Assembly (NCBI GenBank): GCA_031082425.1
Contig: JAVHLB010000012.1
Coordinates: 1-64,000, forward strand
Direction of reading: 5' to 3'
DNA: 64,000 nt
Source: Candidatus Edwardsbacteria bacterium
Lineage (GTDB): Bacteria; Edwardsbacteria; AC1; EtOH8
Shown: one piece after another, positions 14,555 through 26,600 of the stretch
How the letters are laid out: each line of letters starts with the position of its first letter
How positions within the stretch are numbered: position 1 is the stretch's first letter
Made by a program: the position numbers and the translations under genes
The notes under the pieces: model-generated
The model's database searches: none
What the model was told of the DNA's origin: nothing
Seen by the model: the letters and a program-made list of their open reading frames with translations, nothing else

Positions 14555-15805
14555 TCACTGGCCGTGCCTTTTGAGGGGCAGGGTTATCAGGAAGGCCGAG
14601 CCCTGTCCCGGACGGCTGCCAGCCAACTTGATTTTCCCCTGGTGGTAATCCTCTATGATCCGCCGAACCAGCGAAAGCCCCAGCCCCCAGCCCAGGGCCT
14701 TGGTGGTAAAGCCGGGGGAGAAGATCTTTTTCTGGTGCCCCGGCTGTATCCCCCGGCCGTTGTCGCTGACGGTGATCTCGATCTTTTTGGCGGAAACAAC
14801 GGTGCCTATCGATATCACTCCGCCGGGGCCCTCGATGGCGTCGATGGCGTTCTTGATCAGGTTCTCCGCCGCCCAGGTGAACAGGTCCCGGTTCAGCAGG
14901 ACCGCGGGGCCTGGGTCGTAGTTTTCCTCAAAACGGATGTTCTTGCCCATGTTGGCCGCCCGGTGGGTGAAATATCCCACCGCCTGATGCAACAGCTGGT
15001 TGATATCGGCCTCGGCCAGTTTGGGAATGGAGCCCACCTGGTTAAAACGGTTGAGCACCTTCTCCAGATGGGCCAGGTCGTTCTCCATCTCGGGGATTAT
15101 CTCCGGCGGGGCCTTGGTGCCGTCCTTGAGCAAGGTCAGCCAGCCCATCAGGGATGAGATGGGGGTGCCCAGCTGATGAGCCGCCTCCCGGGCCAGCCCC
15201 ACCCACACCGCCCGCTCCTCGCCGGCCTTGATGGCCCGGAACCCTATGAATCCTATCCAGACGAACAGGGCGATCATGCCGATCTGGATGAAGGGGACGT
15301 AGCCCAGCTCCTTCAATATCTGGGGATTGCCGTAATGCACGTAGCCCACCACCGTGGAATCGGAGTTGATCATCATGGGGATGGGTTGGTTCTCGCCGTC
15401 CAGCTTCAGGATGGCGGTCTTGACCCCGGCCAGCGGGTCGCCGGGCGGCAGCGAGTCCCACTGCTTCATCTGTTCGGTGGTCATGGGGTATGGCTCGATG
15501 CCGATATTCTTCCAGGCCAGGGGGACGCCCTTCCGGTCGGTGACCACCACCGGGAAGTTTATCTTCTGGATGATCTCCTCGAAGATGATGCCGGTCTCCG
15601 GAACGTCCCCCACCACCTCGGGCACCGCCGCGGTCATGCAGAAGCGGGCGAACACCCGGGACATGATCCGGGGCTCCTCCTCCAGCTTGCGGATCAGCAG
15701 GGTGGTGTAGATCAGGGAGACCAGCACCAGGCTGGCGGCGCCCACGAACAGGTAGGAGCGCCAGATCCCGGTCCATCTGGAATGGGGTTTTACGAAAGAG
15801 ACCAT
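14555..15805 (-). CDS. membrane histidine kinase, probable PorY-like partner of PorX
   Basis: This is a 416-residue sensor kinase. Two membrane segments at about residues 16-38 and 170-190 enclose an extracytoplasmic domain. The dimerisation/phosphorylation helix has AREAAHQLGTPISSLMGW, with His210 as the likely phosphosite. The ATPase part has the N box NLIKNAIDAIEG, the G boxes DNGRGIQPG and GWGLGLSLVRRI, and a conventional end. The AHQLGTPISSLMGW type of H box is common in Bacteroidetes kinases including PorY. Direct adjacency to the PorX-like gene suggests a cognate pair. The signal it senses is unknown. The name PorY is inference from context and H-box type. Confidence 0.8.
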   Translation of the reverse strand: MVSFVKPHSRWTGIWRSYLFVGAASLVLVSLIYTTLLIRKLEEEPRIMSRVFARFCMTAAVPEVVGDVPETGIIFEEIIQKINFPVVVTDRKGVPLAWKNIGIEPYPMTTEQMKQWDSLPPGDPLAGVKTAILKLDGENQPIPMMINSDSTVVGYVHYGNPQILKELGYVPFIQIGMIALFVWIGFIGFRAIKAGEERAVWVGLAREAAHQLGTPISSLMGWLTLLKDGTKAPPEIIPEMENDLAHLEKVLNRFNQVGSIPKLAEADINQLLHQAVGYFTHRAANMGKNIRFEENYDPGPAVLLNRDLFTWAAENLIKNAIDAIEGPGGVISIGTVVSAKKIEITVSDNGRGIQPGHQKKIFSPGFTTKALGWGLGLSLVRRIIEDYHQGKIKLAGSRPGQGSAFLITLPLKRHGQ

Positions 15806-15882
15806 AGATGATTTTAATTAATGAAATTTAATCCTGGGCACTAAATTCTAAACCATAACGACCGTACATTGCAAATATATTA

Positions 15883-18800
15883 TTAGATCTTTACCTGGTT
15901 CCGCCCCCCGGCCTTGGCCCGGTACAGGGCCTTGTCCACCTTGTCTATTATCTCGTCCTTCTCGGAGCCATCCTCCGGAAAACCGGAGACCCCCAGGCTG
16001 ATGGTCACCCGCCCGATATTCTTCGCTCCCTCGGCCTCGAACCGGTTCCTCTCCACCGCCACCCGGATCCGCTCGGCCAGCAGCCGGGCCTCGGACTTCT
16101 TGGTCTCGGGCAGCACCAGCATGAACTCCTCTCCGCCGTAGCGGGCCACCAGGTCCACGTCGCGGGCCTGCTCCCGGAGCAGCCGGGATACCTCTTTCAG
16201 GACTATGTCTCCCATCGGATGTCCCAGGGTGTCGTTGATCCTCTTGAAATGGTCGATGTCCATCATTATCAGGGACAGCGGATGATTGTACCTCCGGGCC
16301 CGGTTGAGCTCCCGTTCGAAGAAGGACTGGAAGAAGCGGTGGTTGTTCAGGCCGGTCAGGCCGTCGGTCACCGCCAGCTGTTCGGTCTCCTCGTACAGCC
16401 GGGCGTTCTCCAGGGCCACCGCCACCTGGCTGGCCAGGGTGGTCAGCAGCCGCTGGTCCACCTGGTCGAAGGCGTTGACATTGTCGCTCTCCACGTTGAG
16501 CACCCCCACCACCTGTTGTTTGATCTTCAGCGGCACCGCCAGCTCCGAGCGGGTCTTGCCGTCGATGCTGACGTAATGCTGGTTCTGGGTGACGTCCTTG
16601 ACCATGATCGGCTCGCCGGTGGCCGCCACCATCCCAGTAATGCCCTCCCGGCCGATCTTCAGCCTTCGCCCCATTTCGTTCAGGATATCATGATACCCCA
16701 GGCTGGCCTTGAACACCAGCTCGTTGGCATTGCTGTCCACGATCATTATGGCGATCTTGTTGTAATGGAAGGTATCACTCAGGATGCGGCAGACCTGGTC
16801 CAGCAACACATCCAGCTTCAAGGTGGAGCTGACCGTAGTGCCCACATTATGCAGCGCCGAAAGTTCGCTGATCCGGCGCTTGGCCTCCTCATACAGCCTG
16901 GCATTATCCAGGGCTATCGATACCTGGCTGGCCAGGGTGGTCAGCAGCCTCAGGTCGGACTCGGTGAAGGCGTCGGTCTTGTCATCCTCGATGTTGAGCA
17001 CCCCGATGGTCTTCCCTTCCCGTTTGATGGGCACCGCGATCTCCGAAAGCACCCGGGGGTCGATGGCGCTGTAGCGCGGTTCCTGACGGACATCGTTGAC
17101 GATCTGGGGTTCACCATGCTCTGCTACCCAGCCCACCACGCTGTTGCCGCCCACCGTAAAGTAAAGCATATTAAGCTCCTCGCCGTATCCGGACTGGGCC
17201 CCGATGAAGATGCTCTTGCTCTGCGGCTCCACCGTGAAGATGGCCACCTTCAGATAATGCAGGGTGTCCCGGATGACCCCCACCACCTTTTCCAGCAGTT
17301 TTTCCCTTTCGATGGCCGAGGAGATCACTATTCCGATATTGTGCAGGGTGGAAAGTTCGCTGATACGGGCCTGGGCATCATTATAGAGCGTGGCGTTGGC
17401 AATGGCCAGGGCCGCAGTGTTGGCAAAGGCCTCCAGCGATCGCACCTTCCGTTTGTCGGGGACCTTGCCGTCGGTCGGCTTGTCTATCTGGATGATGGCC
17501 AGCAGCTTCTTCTCCTTGGAATACAGCGGCACTATCAGCAGGTTGCCGGCCTGCCAATCCCCGCCCTTGCCTTCCTTGTTGGGATGGGGGCTGTCCCCGT
17601 TGCCTTCATCTTTGCCGAAAGGCAGAAAAAAGGAATTTCCTATCCTGTATTCAGGTTTCATCAGGTTCAGATATTGCTCCAGGTTGGAATGCACCTGCCG
17701 GATGCTCTCGAACTCCTCGGGGCTGAAACCGGAGGCCGCCTTGTGGGTAAGCAACTGGCCGCCGCCCTCGACCAGGCTGATCAGGACCGCCTCAAAGCCC
17801 AGGCTGCTGTGAATGCCCTCCACGATCACTGATAGGATCTCCTCCAGTTTGAGCGAAGAAAGGATGGTGCTGGAAAGGTACTGCAGGGTGGAAAGCTCGG
17901 TGTTGACCTCGATCTGCCGTTTTAAGGCCAGATTAAGCCGAGTGTTGGTGTCGGCCAGCTTGTTCTCGCTGCTTCGTATCTCAGAGAACAGGGCCGCATT
18001 CTTCCAGGCCACTGCGGCCTGGTTGGTGAACAGCGAAGCCAGTTCGTACTCCCGGTCGGTAAAGCCCCGAGATACTTCCCGCCCTATGACCAGTACCGCC
18101 TCGGCCCGTTCCTGGACCATCAGCGGAAGCACCAGCAACGACTCGGCCTCCGCGGTGGTGCCAGGCACCACTTCGGTCCTCTGGTCCCTGTCGGTATTTT
18201 TGATCATCTCCGCCGCCCCGCTCCTGGCGATGGCCCCTGTCAGTCCGGTGTCCACAGAGAATGGCAGGTCGGCCATTATCTCCCGGGCGTTTGGCCCCCT
18301 GGCCAGGATGGGGCTGAGCTGTCTTCTCTCCCAATCGGCCCGATAGATGGCCAGCCGTTCAAACGGGATCAACTGTTCGATCTGGCCGGCGATCTGCTCC
18401 AGCATCTGGTTGACATCCAGCGTTCCCAGCAACAGGGAGCTGGTATCCAGCAGGGCCTTTTGGGCCGTGATCCTTCCATCCAGGGCCGCCACCAGTTCGG
18501 CCCTTTCCAGGGCCATGGCCAGTGAGTTGCCCAGGGTCAAGGCCAATTCCATATCTTTGCGGCCAAAACGGTGGAGATTGCCGGAATAGTTGTTGATGTT
18601 CAGCACCCCGATCACCCGGTTCTTGGCCATCAGAGGAACGGATATAGTGGAGGCCAAAGCTTCCTCCTGCCCGGTCAGTTTGAAACGCTGGTCCTGGCTC
18701 AGGTCCTCGGCAAGCACCGGCTGCATTTTCTCCGCCACCCAGCCGGCCAGCCCCTGCCCTACCGAGAAGGCCGCCTTGTCTATGGTTGCAGGTGACAGCC

Positions 18801-20622
18801 CCTTGGAAGCCTTTATTCTCAGCTTTTGGTCGTGGGGATCCATCAGCATTATCGAAAGGGTGTCGGCGGTTATCACCTGGGATACGGTATCCATCCCCAA
18901 TTTTAATATCTCACTGGCGTCGGTGAACGAGGTGATGGCCTGGCTGAACTGGTACAGAATGGACAGTTGTTTCAGGCCCTCCACCATATCATGATACAAA
19001 CCGGCGTTGTCCAGCACCAGGGCCGCCTGAAAGGCCAGGGCCTCGGCGGAAAGCACGTCCTGGTCCGAAAAATCGCCGCCATCCTCTTTGTCGGCCGCAT
19101 AGATCAGCCCGATGATCCGGTTCCTGGTGGACAGCGGAATGACGATGACCTTGGATATCTCGAACAGCCTGGCGAAATCCCTCAGGATATACGGATCGTG
19201 GGCCACATCGTTGCTGTAGTACGAACGGCCCTTCTGGAAGACCGTCGCGGCGATGCCTCCCTGGTCCAGCCGGAAGCGGAAATGTCCGGACATGGTTTCG
19301 ACATCCCCGTACTTTTCCTTCTGGGTCCGGGACAGCGGCGGAGAATAATAGACCGGAAGCTGGACCTTGACCTCGTCGGTCTCCTGGTTGTAAAGGCTTA
19401 TCAGGCATTTCTTCACCGCCAGGGCGGAGGCGATCTTCTCCACTATCTTTCCGGTCACCGTTCCCAGGTCGCTGTTCACCGACAGGCTCTGGGAGATGCT
19501 GTTGATGTCGGAGAGCTCTCGGATCCTCCTCTCGGCCAGCTCCTCCAGCCTGATCTTGTTGATGGTCAGGGCGGCCTGCCCGGCAAAATTCTCCAGCAGC
19601 CTGATATCATCCTGGTCGAAAGCATCGACGGCGGGGCTTTCGATGTCCAGCACCCCTATTACTTCATCCTTATGCCAAAGCGGAATAGCCACCTCAGAAC
19701 GGCAGCCCGGGACGCCCTCCAGATATCTCTGGTCCTTCAAAACATCAGGCGCATAAAGGGTCTTGCCGCAAGACGCCGCCCAACCGCATATGCCCTGCTG
19801 GCCTATCTTCAGCTTCAGCCCCATCTGTTTTTGAGGATACCCTACCGCCGCCTTGATAAAAAGATTTTGCCCGTTCTCGTCTTTTAACAGGATGGCGCAA
19901 TTCGGGTATCCCAAGGAGTGGCTGATGATCTCCAGAATGGTATTCAGAACCTGCCCCAGGTTCTGCTGATTTACCGCGGCGTTGGTGACCTGGAAAAGGG
20001 TGGACAGTTCCTTGATGCTCTGTTTTGATTCTCCATGCATTTTAGCGTTATATATGGCCCCGGCCGCCTGGTTGGCCAAGATCTCGGACAGCTTCAAAGT
20101 ATCGCCGGTCAGAGTGTCGTGGTGCTGGTCGTCCCAGATCATCAGGATGCCCAGGCAGAGATTCCCGGCCAGCAACGGCACTCCCAGCCAGGCCTTGGTT
20201 TCCGGAGCGGTGGTCTTCAGTCTGCGTTTCCGGCATTCCCTTTTATAGTCGTTGCTGAGGATCGGCTCCCTTTTCTCCCAGACATAGGTCGCCAGCCCCT
20301 GCCCCAGCGGAAAACTCTCCGGCCTCACTTTCCGGCCGTTCCGGTATTCGAAGATCACAGTGAATATTTTTTTCTCCGGCTCCGCCAGGGCCAGCAGCAT
20401 GTTCCGGGGTTTGATGAACCTGATGATCCGGCTGTATATCTCCTCAAAGATGCTGTCGGAATCGGCGCAGGTGGCGGCGGCCCGGCTGACCTTGACGATG
20501 GTGTCCAGCAGGATGTCATTGTCGCCGGTTCCAGGAAGAGCACTGCAGGCAGCGGTCTTGGGCAATTTGCGCTGGACGGCCTTTCCCCGCAAAGGATGTT
20601 TGCCGCTTTTTTTCGAGATCAT
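15883..20622 (-). CDS. giant GAF-array diguanylate cyclase
   Basis: This 1,579-residue soluble protein has about eight tandem GAF-type domains (roughly 30-1400) joined by repeated helical linkers such as ELSTLHNIGIVISS and ELSALHNVGTTVSS. A C-terminal GGDEF domain follows (about 1410-1575). The active-site motif is GGEEF, preceded by RDVD at the position of the RxxD inhibitory site, so product feedback by c-di-GMP is likely. It should make c-di-GMP from two GTP. No membrane segment is visible, so the GAF array probably senses intracellular ligands or redox/gas signals. The ATG is one base past the stop of the HD-GYP gene, so synthesis and degradation enzymes are made from one transcript. The last two GAF units are similar enough to suggest internal duplication. 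Confidence 0.92.
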   Translation of the reverse strand: MISKKSGKHPLRGKAVQRKLPKTAACSALPGTGDNDILLDTIVKVSRAAATCADSDSIFEEIYSRIIRFIKPRNMLLALAEPEKKIFTVIFEYRNGRKVRPESFPLGQGLATYVWEKREPILSNDYKRECRKRRLKTTAPETKAWLGVPLLAGNLCLGILMIWDDQHHDTLTGDTLKLSEILANQAAGAIYNAKMHGESKQSIKELSTLFQVTNAAVNQQNLGQVLNTILEIISHSLGYPNCAILLKDENGQNLFIKAAVGYPQKQMGLKLKIGQQGICGWAASCGKTLYAPDVLKDQRYLEGVPGCRSEVAIPLWHKDEVIGVLDIESPAVDAFDQDDIRLLENFAGQAALTINKIRLEELAERRIRELSDINSISQSLSVNSDLGTVTGKIVEKIASALAVKKCLISLYNQETDEVKVQLPVYYSPPLSRTQKEKYGDVETMSGHFRFRLDQGGIAATVFQKGRSYYSNDVAHDPYILRDFARLFEISKVIVIPLSTRNRIIGLIYAADKEDGGDFSDQDVLSAEALAFQAALVLDNAGLYHDMVEGLKQLSILYQFSQAITSFTDASEILKLGMDTVSQVITADTLSIMLMDPHDQKLRIKASKGLSPATIDKAAFSVGQGLAGWVAEKMQPVLAEDLSQDQRFKLTGQEEALASTISVPLMAKNRVIGVLNINNYSGNLHRFGRKDMELALTLGNSLAMALERAELVAALDGRITAQKALLDTSSLLLGTLDVNQMLEQIAGQIEQLIPFERLAIYRADWERRQLSPILARGPNAREIMADLPFSVDTGLTGAIARSGAAEMIKNTDRDQRTEVVPGTTAEAESLLVLPLMVQERAEAVLVIGREVSRGFTDREYELASLFTNQAAVAWKNAALFSEIRSSENKLADTNTRLNLALKRQIEVNTELSTLQYLSSTILSSLKLEEILSVIVEGIHSSLGFEAVLISLVEGGGQLLTHKAASGFSPEEFESIRQVHSNLEQYLNLMKPEYRIGNSFFLPFGKDEGNGDSPHPNKEGKGGDWQAGNLLIVPLYSKEKKLLAIIQIDKPTDGKVPDKRKVRSLEAFANTAALAIANATLYNDAQARISELSTLHNIGIVISSAIEREKLLEKVVGVIRDTLHYLKVAIFTVEPQSKSIFIGAQSGYGEELNMLYFTVGGNSVVGWVAEHGEPQIVNDVRQEPRYSAIDPRVLSEIAVPIKREGKTIGVLNIEDDKTDAFTESDLRLLTTLASQVSIALDNARLYEEAKRRISELSALHNVGTTVSSTLKLDVLLDQVCRILSDTFHYNKIAIMIVDSNANELVFKASLGYHDILNEMGRRLKIGREGITGMVAATGEPIMVKDVTQNQHYVSIDGKTRSELAVPLKIKQQVVGVLNVESDNVNAFDQVDQRLLTTLASQVAVALENARLYEETEQLAVTDGLTGLNNHRFFQSFFERELNRARRYNHPLSLIMMDIDHFKRINDTLGHPMGDIVLKEVSRLLREQARDVDLVARYGGEEFMLVLPETKKSEARLLAERIRVAVERNRFEAEGAKNIGRVTISLGVSGFPEDGSEKDEIIDKVDKALYRAKAGGRNQVKI

Positions 20623-20623
20623 T

Positions 20624-23600
20624 TCACTCGCCCTCCTTGATGCCCGATTCCCGGCGGAACAGTTCGGTGAAGGCGTTGACTATCTTATGGTCGAACTGGG
20701 TGCCCGCGGCGTCCTGCAGCCGTTGCAGGGCCACTTGGAAGCTGAAAGCCTTGCGGTACGGGCGATCGGAGGTCATGGCCTCGAAGGCGTCGGCCACGGC
20801 TATGATCCTGGCCTCCAGGGGGATGTCGTCGCCCTTTATGCCGCGGGGATACCCCGAGCCGTCGTAATACTCGTGATGACAGTAGATGACCTCCCCGGTA
20901 TGGCTCAGGGCGTCGATCTCCAGCACCAGCCGGCTGCCAATGACCGGATGCAGCTTGACCTCCTGGAACTCGGCGGTGGACAGCACATCCGGCTTGGCCA
21001 AAATGTCCTCCCTGATCCCCAGCTTGCCAATATCGTGAAGCAGCGAACTGTAATCGACCAGCCGGAGCTTGTCCTCGGACAATCCGATATGCCTGGCTAT
21101 CTTCAGGGCATAATGCCTTACGTTCTCCGAATGCCCCTTGGTATAGGGGTCCTTGGCATCCATGGCGGCCACGAAGGCCTTCAGGGTATCGTAATAGCTT
21201 CTTTCCAGGTCGTTGTACAGCCGGATATTTTCGATGGCGATGGCCGCCTGATTGGCAAAAAGCTCCAGCAGGTGCACCGTTTCGATGCCGGGAATGTTGC
21301 CGTCCCAGGGCTCGTCCACCGACAGGTACCCTACGTTGACCCCCTTGATAACCAGGGGAACGATCAGCACGTCGTCCCGATGCCAGGTCCCGTTCGATTG
21401 GTAGTTTTGGCTTACGAACCGGGCGGCGAAATATTTATGGACCTCGGCATCGCTGTGGGGAATAAAATAGGAATTGCTTCTGCGGTATTTGTCCAGGAAT
21501 ATCTTGGCCTTGTGTTGGGCGTCATTGACCGGGGATTTTTCTATATTTTCCACCTCCTCCGCTCGCAGGCCGTATTGGGCGATATGGCTGCGGCACCCGT
21601 TGTCCTCCAGCACCATCACCGCCTTATGGAACAGCCGGCAGTCGGCTATGCCCTTGATGGTCAGGTCCAGTTTTTCCTGCAAAGTCTGGGCCCGGGCCAC
21701 CGCCAGACCGACTTTGAACAGATGCTCCAGTTTATCTTTTTCGCTTTTCAGGGAAAGCTCGGCCTTCTTCCGGACGGTGATATCCTCCAGGGTCCCCTCG
21801 TAATAAAGGGGTCTGCCGCTTTCATCCTTTACCAGCCTGGCGTTCTCTCTCACCGTCCGAACCGTGCCGTCCTTGCTTCTCAGCTCGGCTTCAAATCCCA
21901 TTACCTCGCCGTTCTGCTCGATCTGCCTGATAAACCTCTCCCTGGTCTTCTTGTCAAGATAGACGCTATTGTTGAGATCCAGTCCCTGGACATCCTCCGG
22001 GCTTTTATATCCCAGCATCCGGATAAGGGAGGGATTGGCAAAAAGAAGTTTGCCTTCGTTGGTGCTGCGGTAGATACCCTCGGAGATTCCCTCGAATATC
22101 TGGCGGTACTTTTCCTCCGAATCCTTCAGGGCGTTCTCCATGTTGATCCGGTCGGTAAGATCGCGGCACACCCCCATCACTTCATGGACCATCCCGCTCT
22201 CATCGTTCAGCGGCACCAGCCAGGTCTCCAGCCACATCATCCGGTCCCCCACCGGGGTGGGCAGTTCGTAGTGAGCCGCCCGGCCCTTTTCGAAGACCCC
22301 CAGCAGCTGCTCCTGCTGGACCTGGTTGATGTGCTGGGGGAAGAATTCGGCAAGGTTGCGGCCGATGGCCTGCTCCCCGGCCAGGCCCACCACCGACGCC
22401 GCCCGGTTGTTGGCGTACTTTATTCTGGCCCGGCGGTCTATCACGAACACCAGGTCCGGCGAGGAATCGGCCAGGATCTTGTATCTCTGCTCGTTCTGTT
22501 TTCCGGCAGATTCGGCCTCCTTCTGTTCGGTGATGTCCCTGATCATGGTGATCACCCTGATCACCCGGTCATTCTCCAAGATCGGCACCTTTCTGGTCTC
22601 GGTGAAAATGGATCTTCCGGCCACCTGATTTTTTTCCTGGGACACGAACACCTTCTGGGTGCGGAAAACCGTTTCGTATTCCTCCCTGACCTGCTGGGTC
22701 AGGAAGGGGCACACCTCGAAGACGTCCTTGTTTATGACCTCCGGGGTAAGCTTCAGGTCCCGGCACCACTGCATGAACAACCGGTTGGCTAAAATGATCC
22801 TCAGGTCGCGATCCACCACATGGATGGCATCCCCCAGCGAATCGATGGTGGTGCGGTACTGGTATTCGCTGGACCTCAGGGCTTCCTCGGCCCGGCTCTT
22901 CTCGGTGATATCCTCCACCGTGCCCTCGTAATACAAGGTATTGCCGGAGGGGTCCCTTACGGCATGGGCGTTCTCCCTGGAGACCATCAGGCTGCCGTCT
23001 TTGCGGCGCCATTCGCTTATCAAATTGCTTACCGTTCCGTCCTTTTCTATCTGATCCAGGAACTGCTGGCGTATCTTCATATCCGCATAACCCTCGTTGG
23101 CTATGTCCCGATGCATCAGCTCCTCTGCCGAGGAGTAGCCCAGCATCCGGACCAGGGCCGGATTGACCATCAGCACCTTCCCCTCCGGGGTGCTGCGGTA
23201 AATGCCCTCGGCCACTCCGTCGAAGATCTGGCGGTATTGGTTCTCCGAGTCCTTGAGTTTTTTCTCGGCCAGCTTGCGCCCAGTGATATCGCGACACAGC
23301 GTCAATATCACCGGGCCAGACCCTCTCTGCACAACCGTAGCATTGATCTCGATTGGGATGATGGTCCCGTCGCGATGCTGATAGTCTATCTCCAGCATCC
23401 GCACCGATCCCCCCCGGACGCAATTTTCAACTTCCTTCTGGTTACGCTGCAGGTCGTGGGGCGCAGTCCATTCCGTAACCGGCCGGCCTAGGATCTCATG
23501 GAGGGTGCTGAATCCGGCCATTCGCACATATTCCGCGTTGGCGTCTTGAACCCTGCCTGCGGCGTCTATGACCACAAACCCGGTATCGGTGGCCTCGATC

Positions 23601-26600
23601 AGGCCGCTGTACATCTCCTTGGTCTCCTGCAGGGCCTCCTCGGCCAGCTTGCGCTGGCTGATATCCTGATGGAAGCCTAAAAAGTATGATTGCTCCCCTA
23701 CTCGAATGACGCTGCATGAAACCTGCAGGAAGAAGGGGTGGCCGTCCTTGTGGAAATGCTCCACCTCGAAGTGCAATGCCTCTCCGTCTATCATCCTCCG
23801 CAGGCGTTCCGGAGCCAGCTTCGCAGACCCTGGAGTGTCCAGGTCCTCCAGACGGATGTGCTCCATCTCCGCCCGGCTGCCGTAACCGTGCATTCGAGCG
23901 AATGAGTCGTTGACTATGAGCCGGGAGCCATCGATCGACATGAACATGATGCCGTCCGAGGCTTGATCGAAGAGGGCCCGGTAATTGGCCTCCGATTCTT
24001 TCAGTTTCTCCTGGGCCTGCTTGCTCTCGGTGATGTCGATCTCAATGCCGTCCCACAACAGGTGCTTATTGGGCAGCCGCCGGGGCGAGGATATGAAAAG
24101 AGACCACCGGACCATACCGGATGGCTTCCGCATGCGCACTTCGGCGCTTAAGGAGGACATCTGCTTCACGGCGGCCGCCTCGCGCTCGACAAGCATCTCC
24201 CTGTCCTCCTGGGCCACCTGCCCGTAAATGGCCTCGGCGTCTTCCATAACCTCCTGGGCAGTGACCCCGTGCAGGTGCTCAACCCCGGCACTGATGTAGG
24301 TGAAATTCCTTTGCTGTCCGTCCACCCCCGAATCTATCTGGTAGACCAAGCCGTTGGGGATATTGTCGCTCAGCGCCACCAGGCGGGTCTCGGTTTCCCG
24401 CAGCGCCTCCTCGGCCAGCTTGCTCTCGGTGATGTCCCGGACCGCGGTGATGACCCGGACCACTTTGCCGTTCTCTGATATGGGTATCTTCCTGGTCTCG
24501 GTGATTATCCGGTTTTTGTTGACGCTGTTCTCCTCGATGGTGACCATCACCTTGCCGCCCTGGAACACCTTTTGGTATTCCTTCAGCACTTTGTCCTTGG
24601 GCAGGTAGGGATAGATGTCAAAGATGTTCCGGCCCACCGCTTCGCTGGTCAGACCCATCCTTTTGTTCCAGTCCTTGAACGCCTGGTTGGTGAGCATTAT
24701 CGACAGCTTGGCGTCCACCACATGGATGCTGTCCCCCAGGGAATCGATGGTGGAGCGGTACTGGTACTCCGAGGTGTGCAGGGCGTCCTCGGCTCTCTTG
24801 CGCTCGCTGATATCGCTGATGAACCCCTCCAGGGCCTGCAGGGATCCCTTGTCGTCATAGACCCCCTGGCCCTGCTCCCAGACCCATTTCTCGGTGCCGT
24901 CCCGGGCGATTATCCGGTAGATCAGCTGGTAGGCTTGCTTCTTCTGGACCGCGTTCTGGATCTCATCCCACACCATCTCCCGGTCCTGGGGATGTATCAT
25001 CTGGGAAAAGGATACGGCCTTATTGGCGATGATCTCGTCCGGCTGGTAGCCGGTCAGCTCCCGGCAGCCCTGGTTGGTGATCTCCATGGGCCAGTCCTTG
25101 TCGTTCCGGCAGCGGTATACCATCCCCGGCAGGTTCCCCATCAGGGTCTCCAGCTTGCGCCGGCTCTCCTCCAGCTGCTCATGGGCCAAACGGTTTTCGG
25201 TGGCATCGTCGGCCACCGCCAGCAGGCCCCATTGGGTGGGATATACCGCTACCTTCAGGTAGCGGTTGTTGAATTTTCCCTCGACCTGCTGGGGCTGGCC
25301 GGTCTCCAGGCATTTCCGGTACGCCTGGTAGGACTTGGTGGCCTTGAAGCTGGGATACACCTCCAGAAGCTTCTGGCCCACCAGCTCCCGGATCTGCTTG
25401 CCGATGATGTCGAAATATCCTTTGTTGCAGTACAGCACCCTCATCTCCTGGTCCAGCGCCAGGATCGGGGAATGAATGCTGTCCAGCAGCAACCGGTGCT
25501 TCTCCTCGCTGTCCTTGAGGGCCGCCTCCATCCGTTTCCGCTCCCCCACGTCCCTGATGGTGCTGACGAAGAAGGCCGAATCGCTGCCGGCCTCCCGCAC
25601 CAGGCTGATGGTGGCCTCGGCCAGTATCCGGGCGCCCTTCTTCCCGACCAGGATGAAGGACAGGTCCCGGAAGGAGCCGTTCTTCAGGATGTGCTTTTTG
25701 ATCTCCGAGAACCTTTCCCGGCTGATGTTATCCACCATGGAGATGATGTTGGCCTGGCCCGGCTCCAGCGGCCCCGCCATCCCCAGCATCTTCAGGGCGG
25801 CCTGGTTGCAGTCCCGGATGTTGCCGTCCAGGTCGGATACGATCAGGGCGTCGGGGGAGGAATCGAAGATGCTTTTGACGATGTCCCGTTCGTCCACCAG
25901 GCGGTCCTCGACCTGCTTCAGGTCGGTGATGTCCACCAGATACCCGATGCCCTCGGAAGGCTGCCCCTTGTTCCCGAAGATTATCCTCATGCCGTCCCGG
26001 ATCCAGCGGTAGCCTCCGTCCTTGTGGCGCAGCCGGTATTCGAATATGTGATGCCCCTGGCGCAGCAGTATCCTCTCGTCCGCCTTGAACTTTTTGATGT
26101 CATCGGGATGGATCCGCTCGGTCCAGAAGTGGTCCTCCTTCAGGAATTCCTCGGCCCCGTAGCCCAGCACGCTGCTGACGTTCTCGCTGACGTAGGTCAC
26201 CTGAAAGTCCTTCTCGGGAATCACGCTGTAGATCACGGCCGGGCTGGCCGTCAGCAGGTGCTTCAGCCTTAGCTGGATCTTTTGCAGCTCGTCGCTGTAT
26301 GCCTTACTGTCGCTGATATCGACCACCACCCCCCGGAATCCGTCAAACTTCCCGTTCTTTAAAATCGGGGTGGCATAGATGCTGGCGGAGAACCTCCGTC
26401 CGTCCTTGGTCAGGGCGGTGTATCCCTGTTCCTCGGCCTCGCCCCCCTGGGCCCGCCGGTTGAAGTTCTCCCGGGCCCTTTTCCGGTCCTCGGGGATGAC
26501 CATCTGGAATATGTTCAGCCCCCGGTCCAGGTCGGCCCGGTGGTAGGCGAATTTTTCCAGGGCCACCAGGTTGCCGTAGGTCAAGTTCCCGGAGCGATCG

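Noticed and set aside
16219..17832. 537-codon plus-strand open frame
   Set aside because: It is antisense to the GAF/GGDEF gene and has a His/Gln-rich composition typical of shadow frames.
20360..22792. 810-codon open frame on the plus strand
   Set aside because: It is antisense to the giant HD-GYP gene and the GGDEF gene, whose domains are clear; it has no domain of its own. Long antisense frames are common in GC-rich genes.
24572..26272. 566-codon plus-strand open frame
   Set aside because: It lies wholly antisense to the PAS array and shows no recognisable motif.
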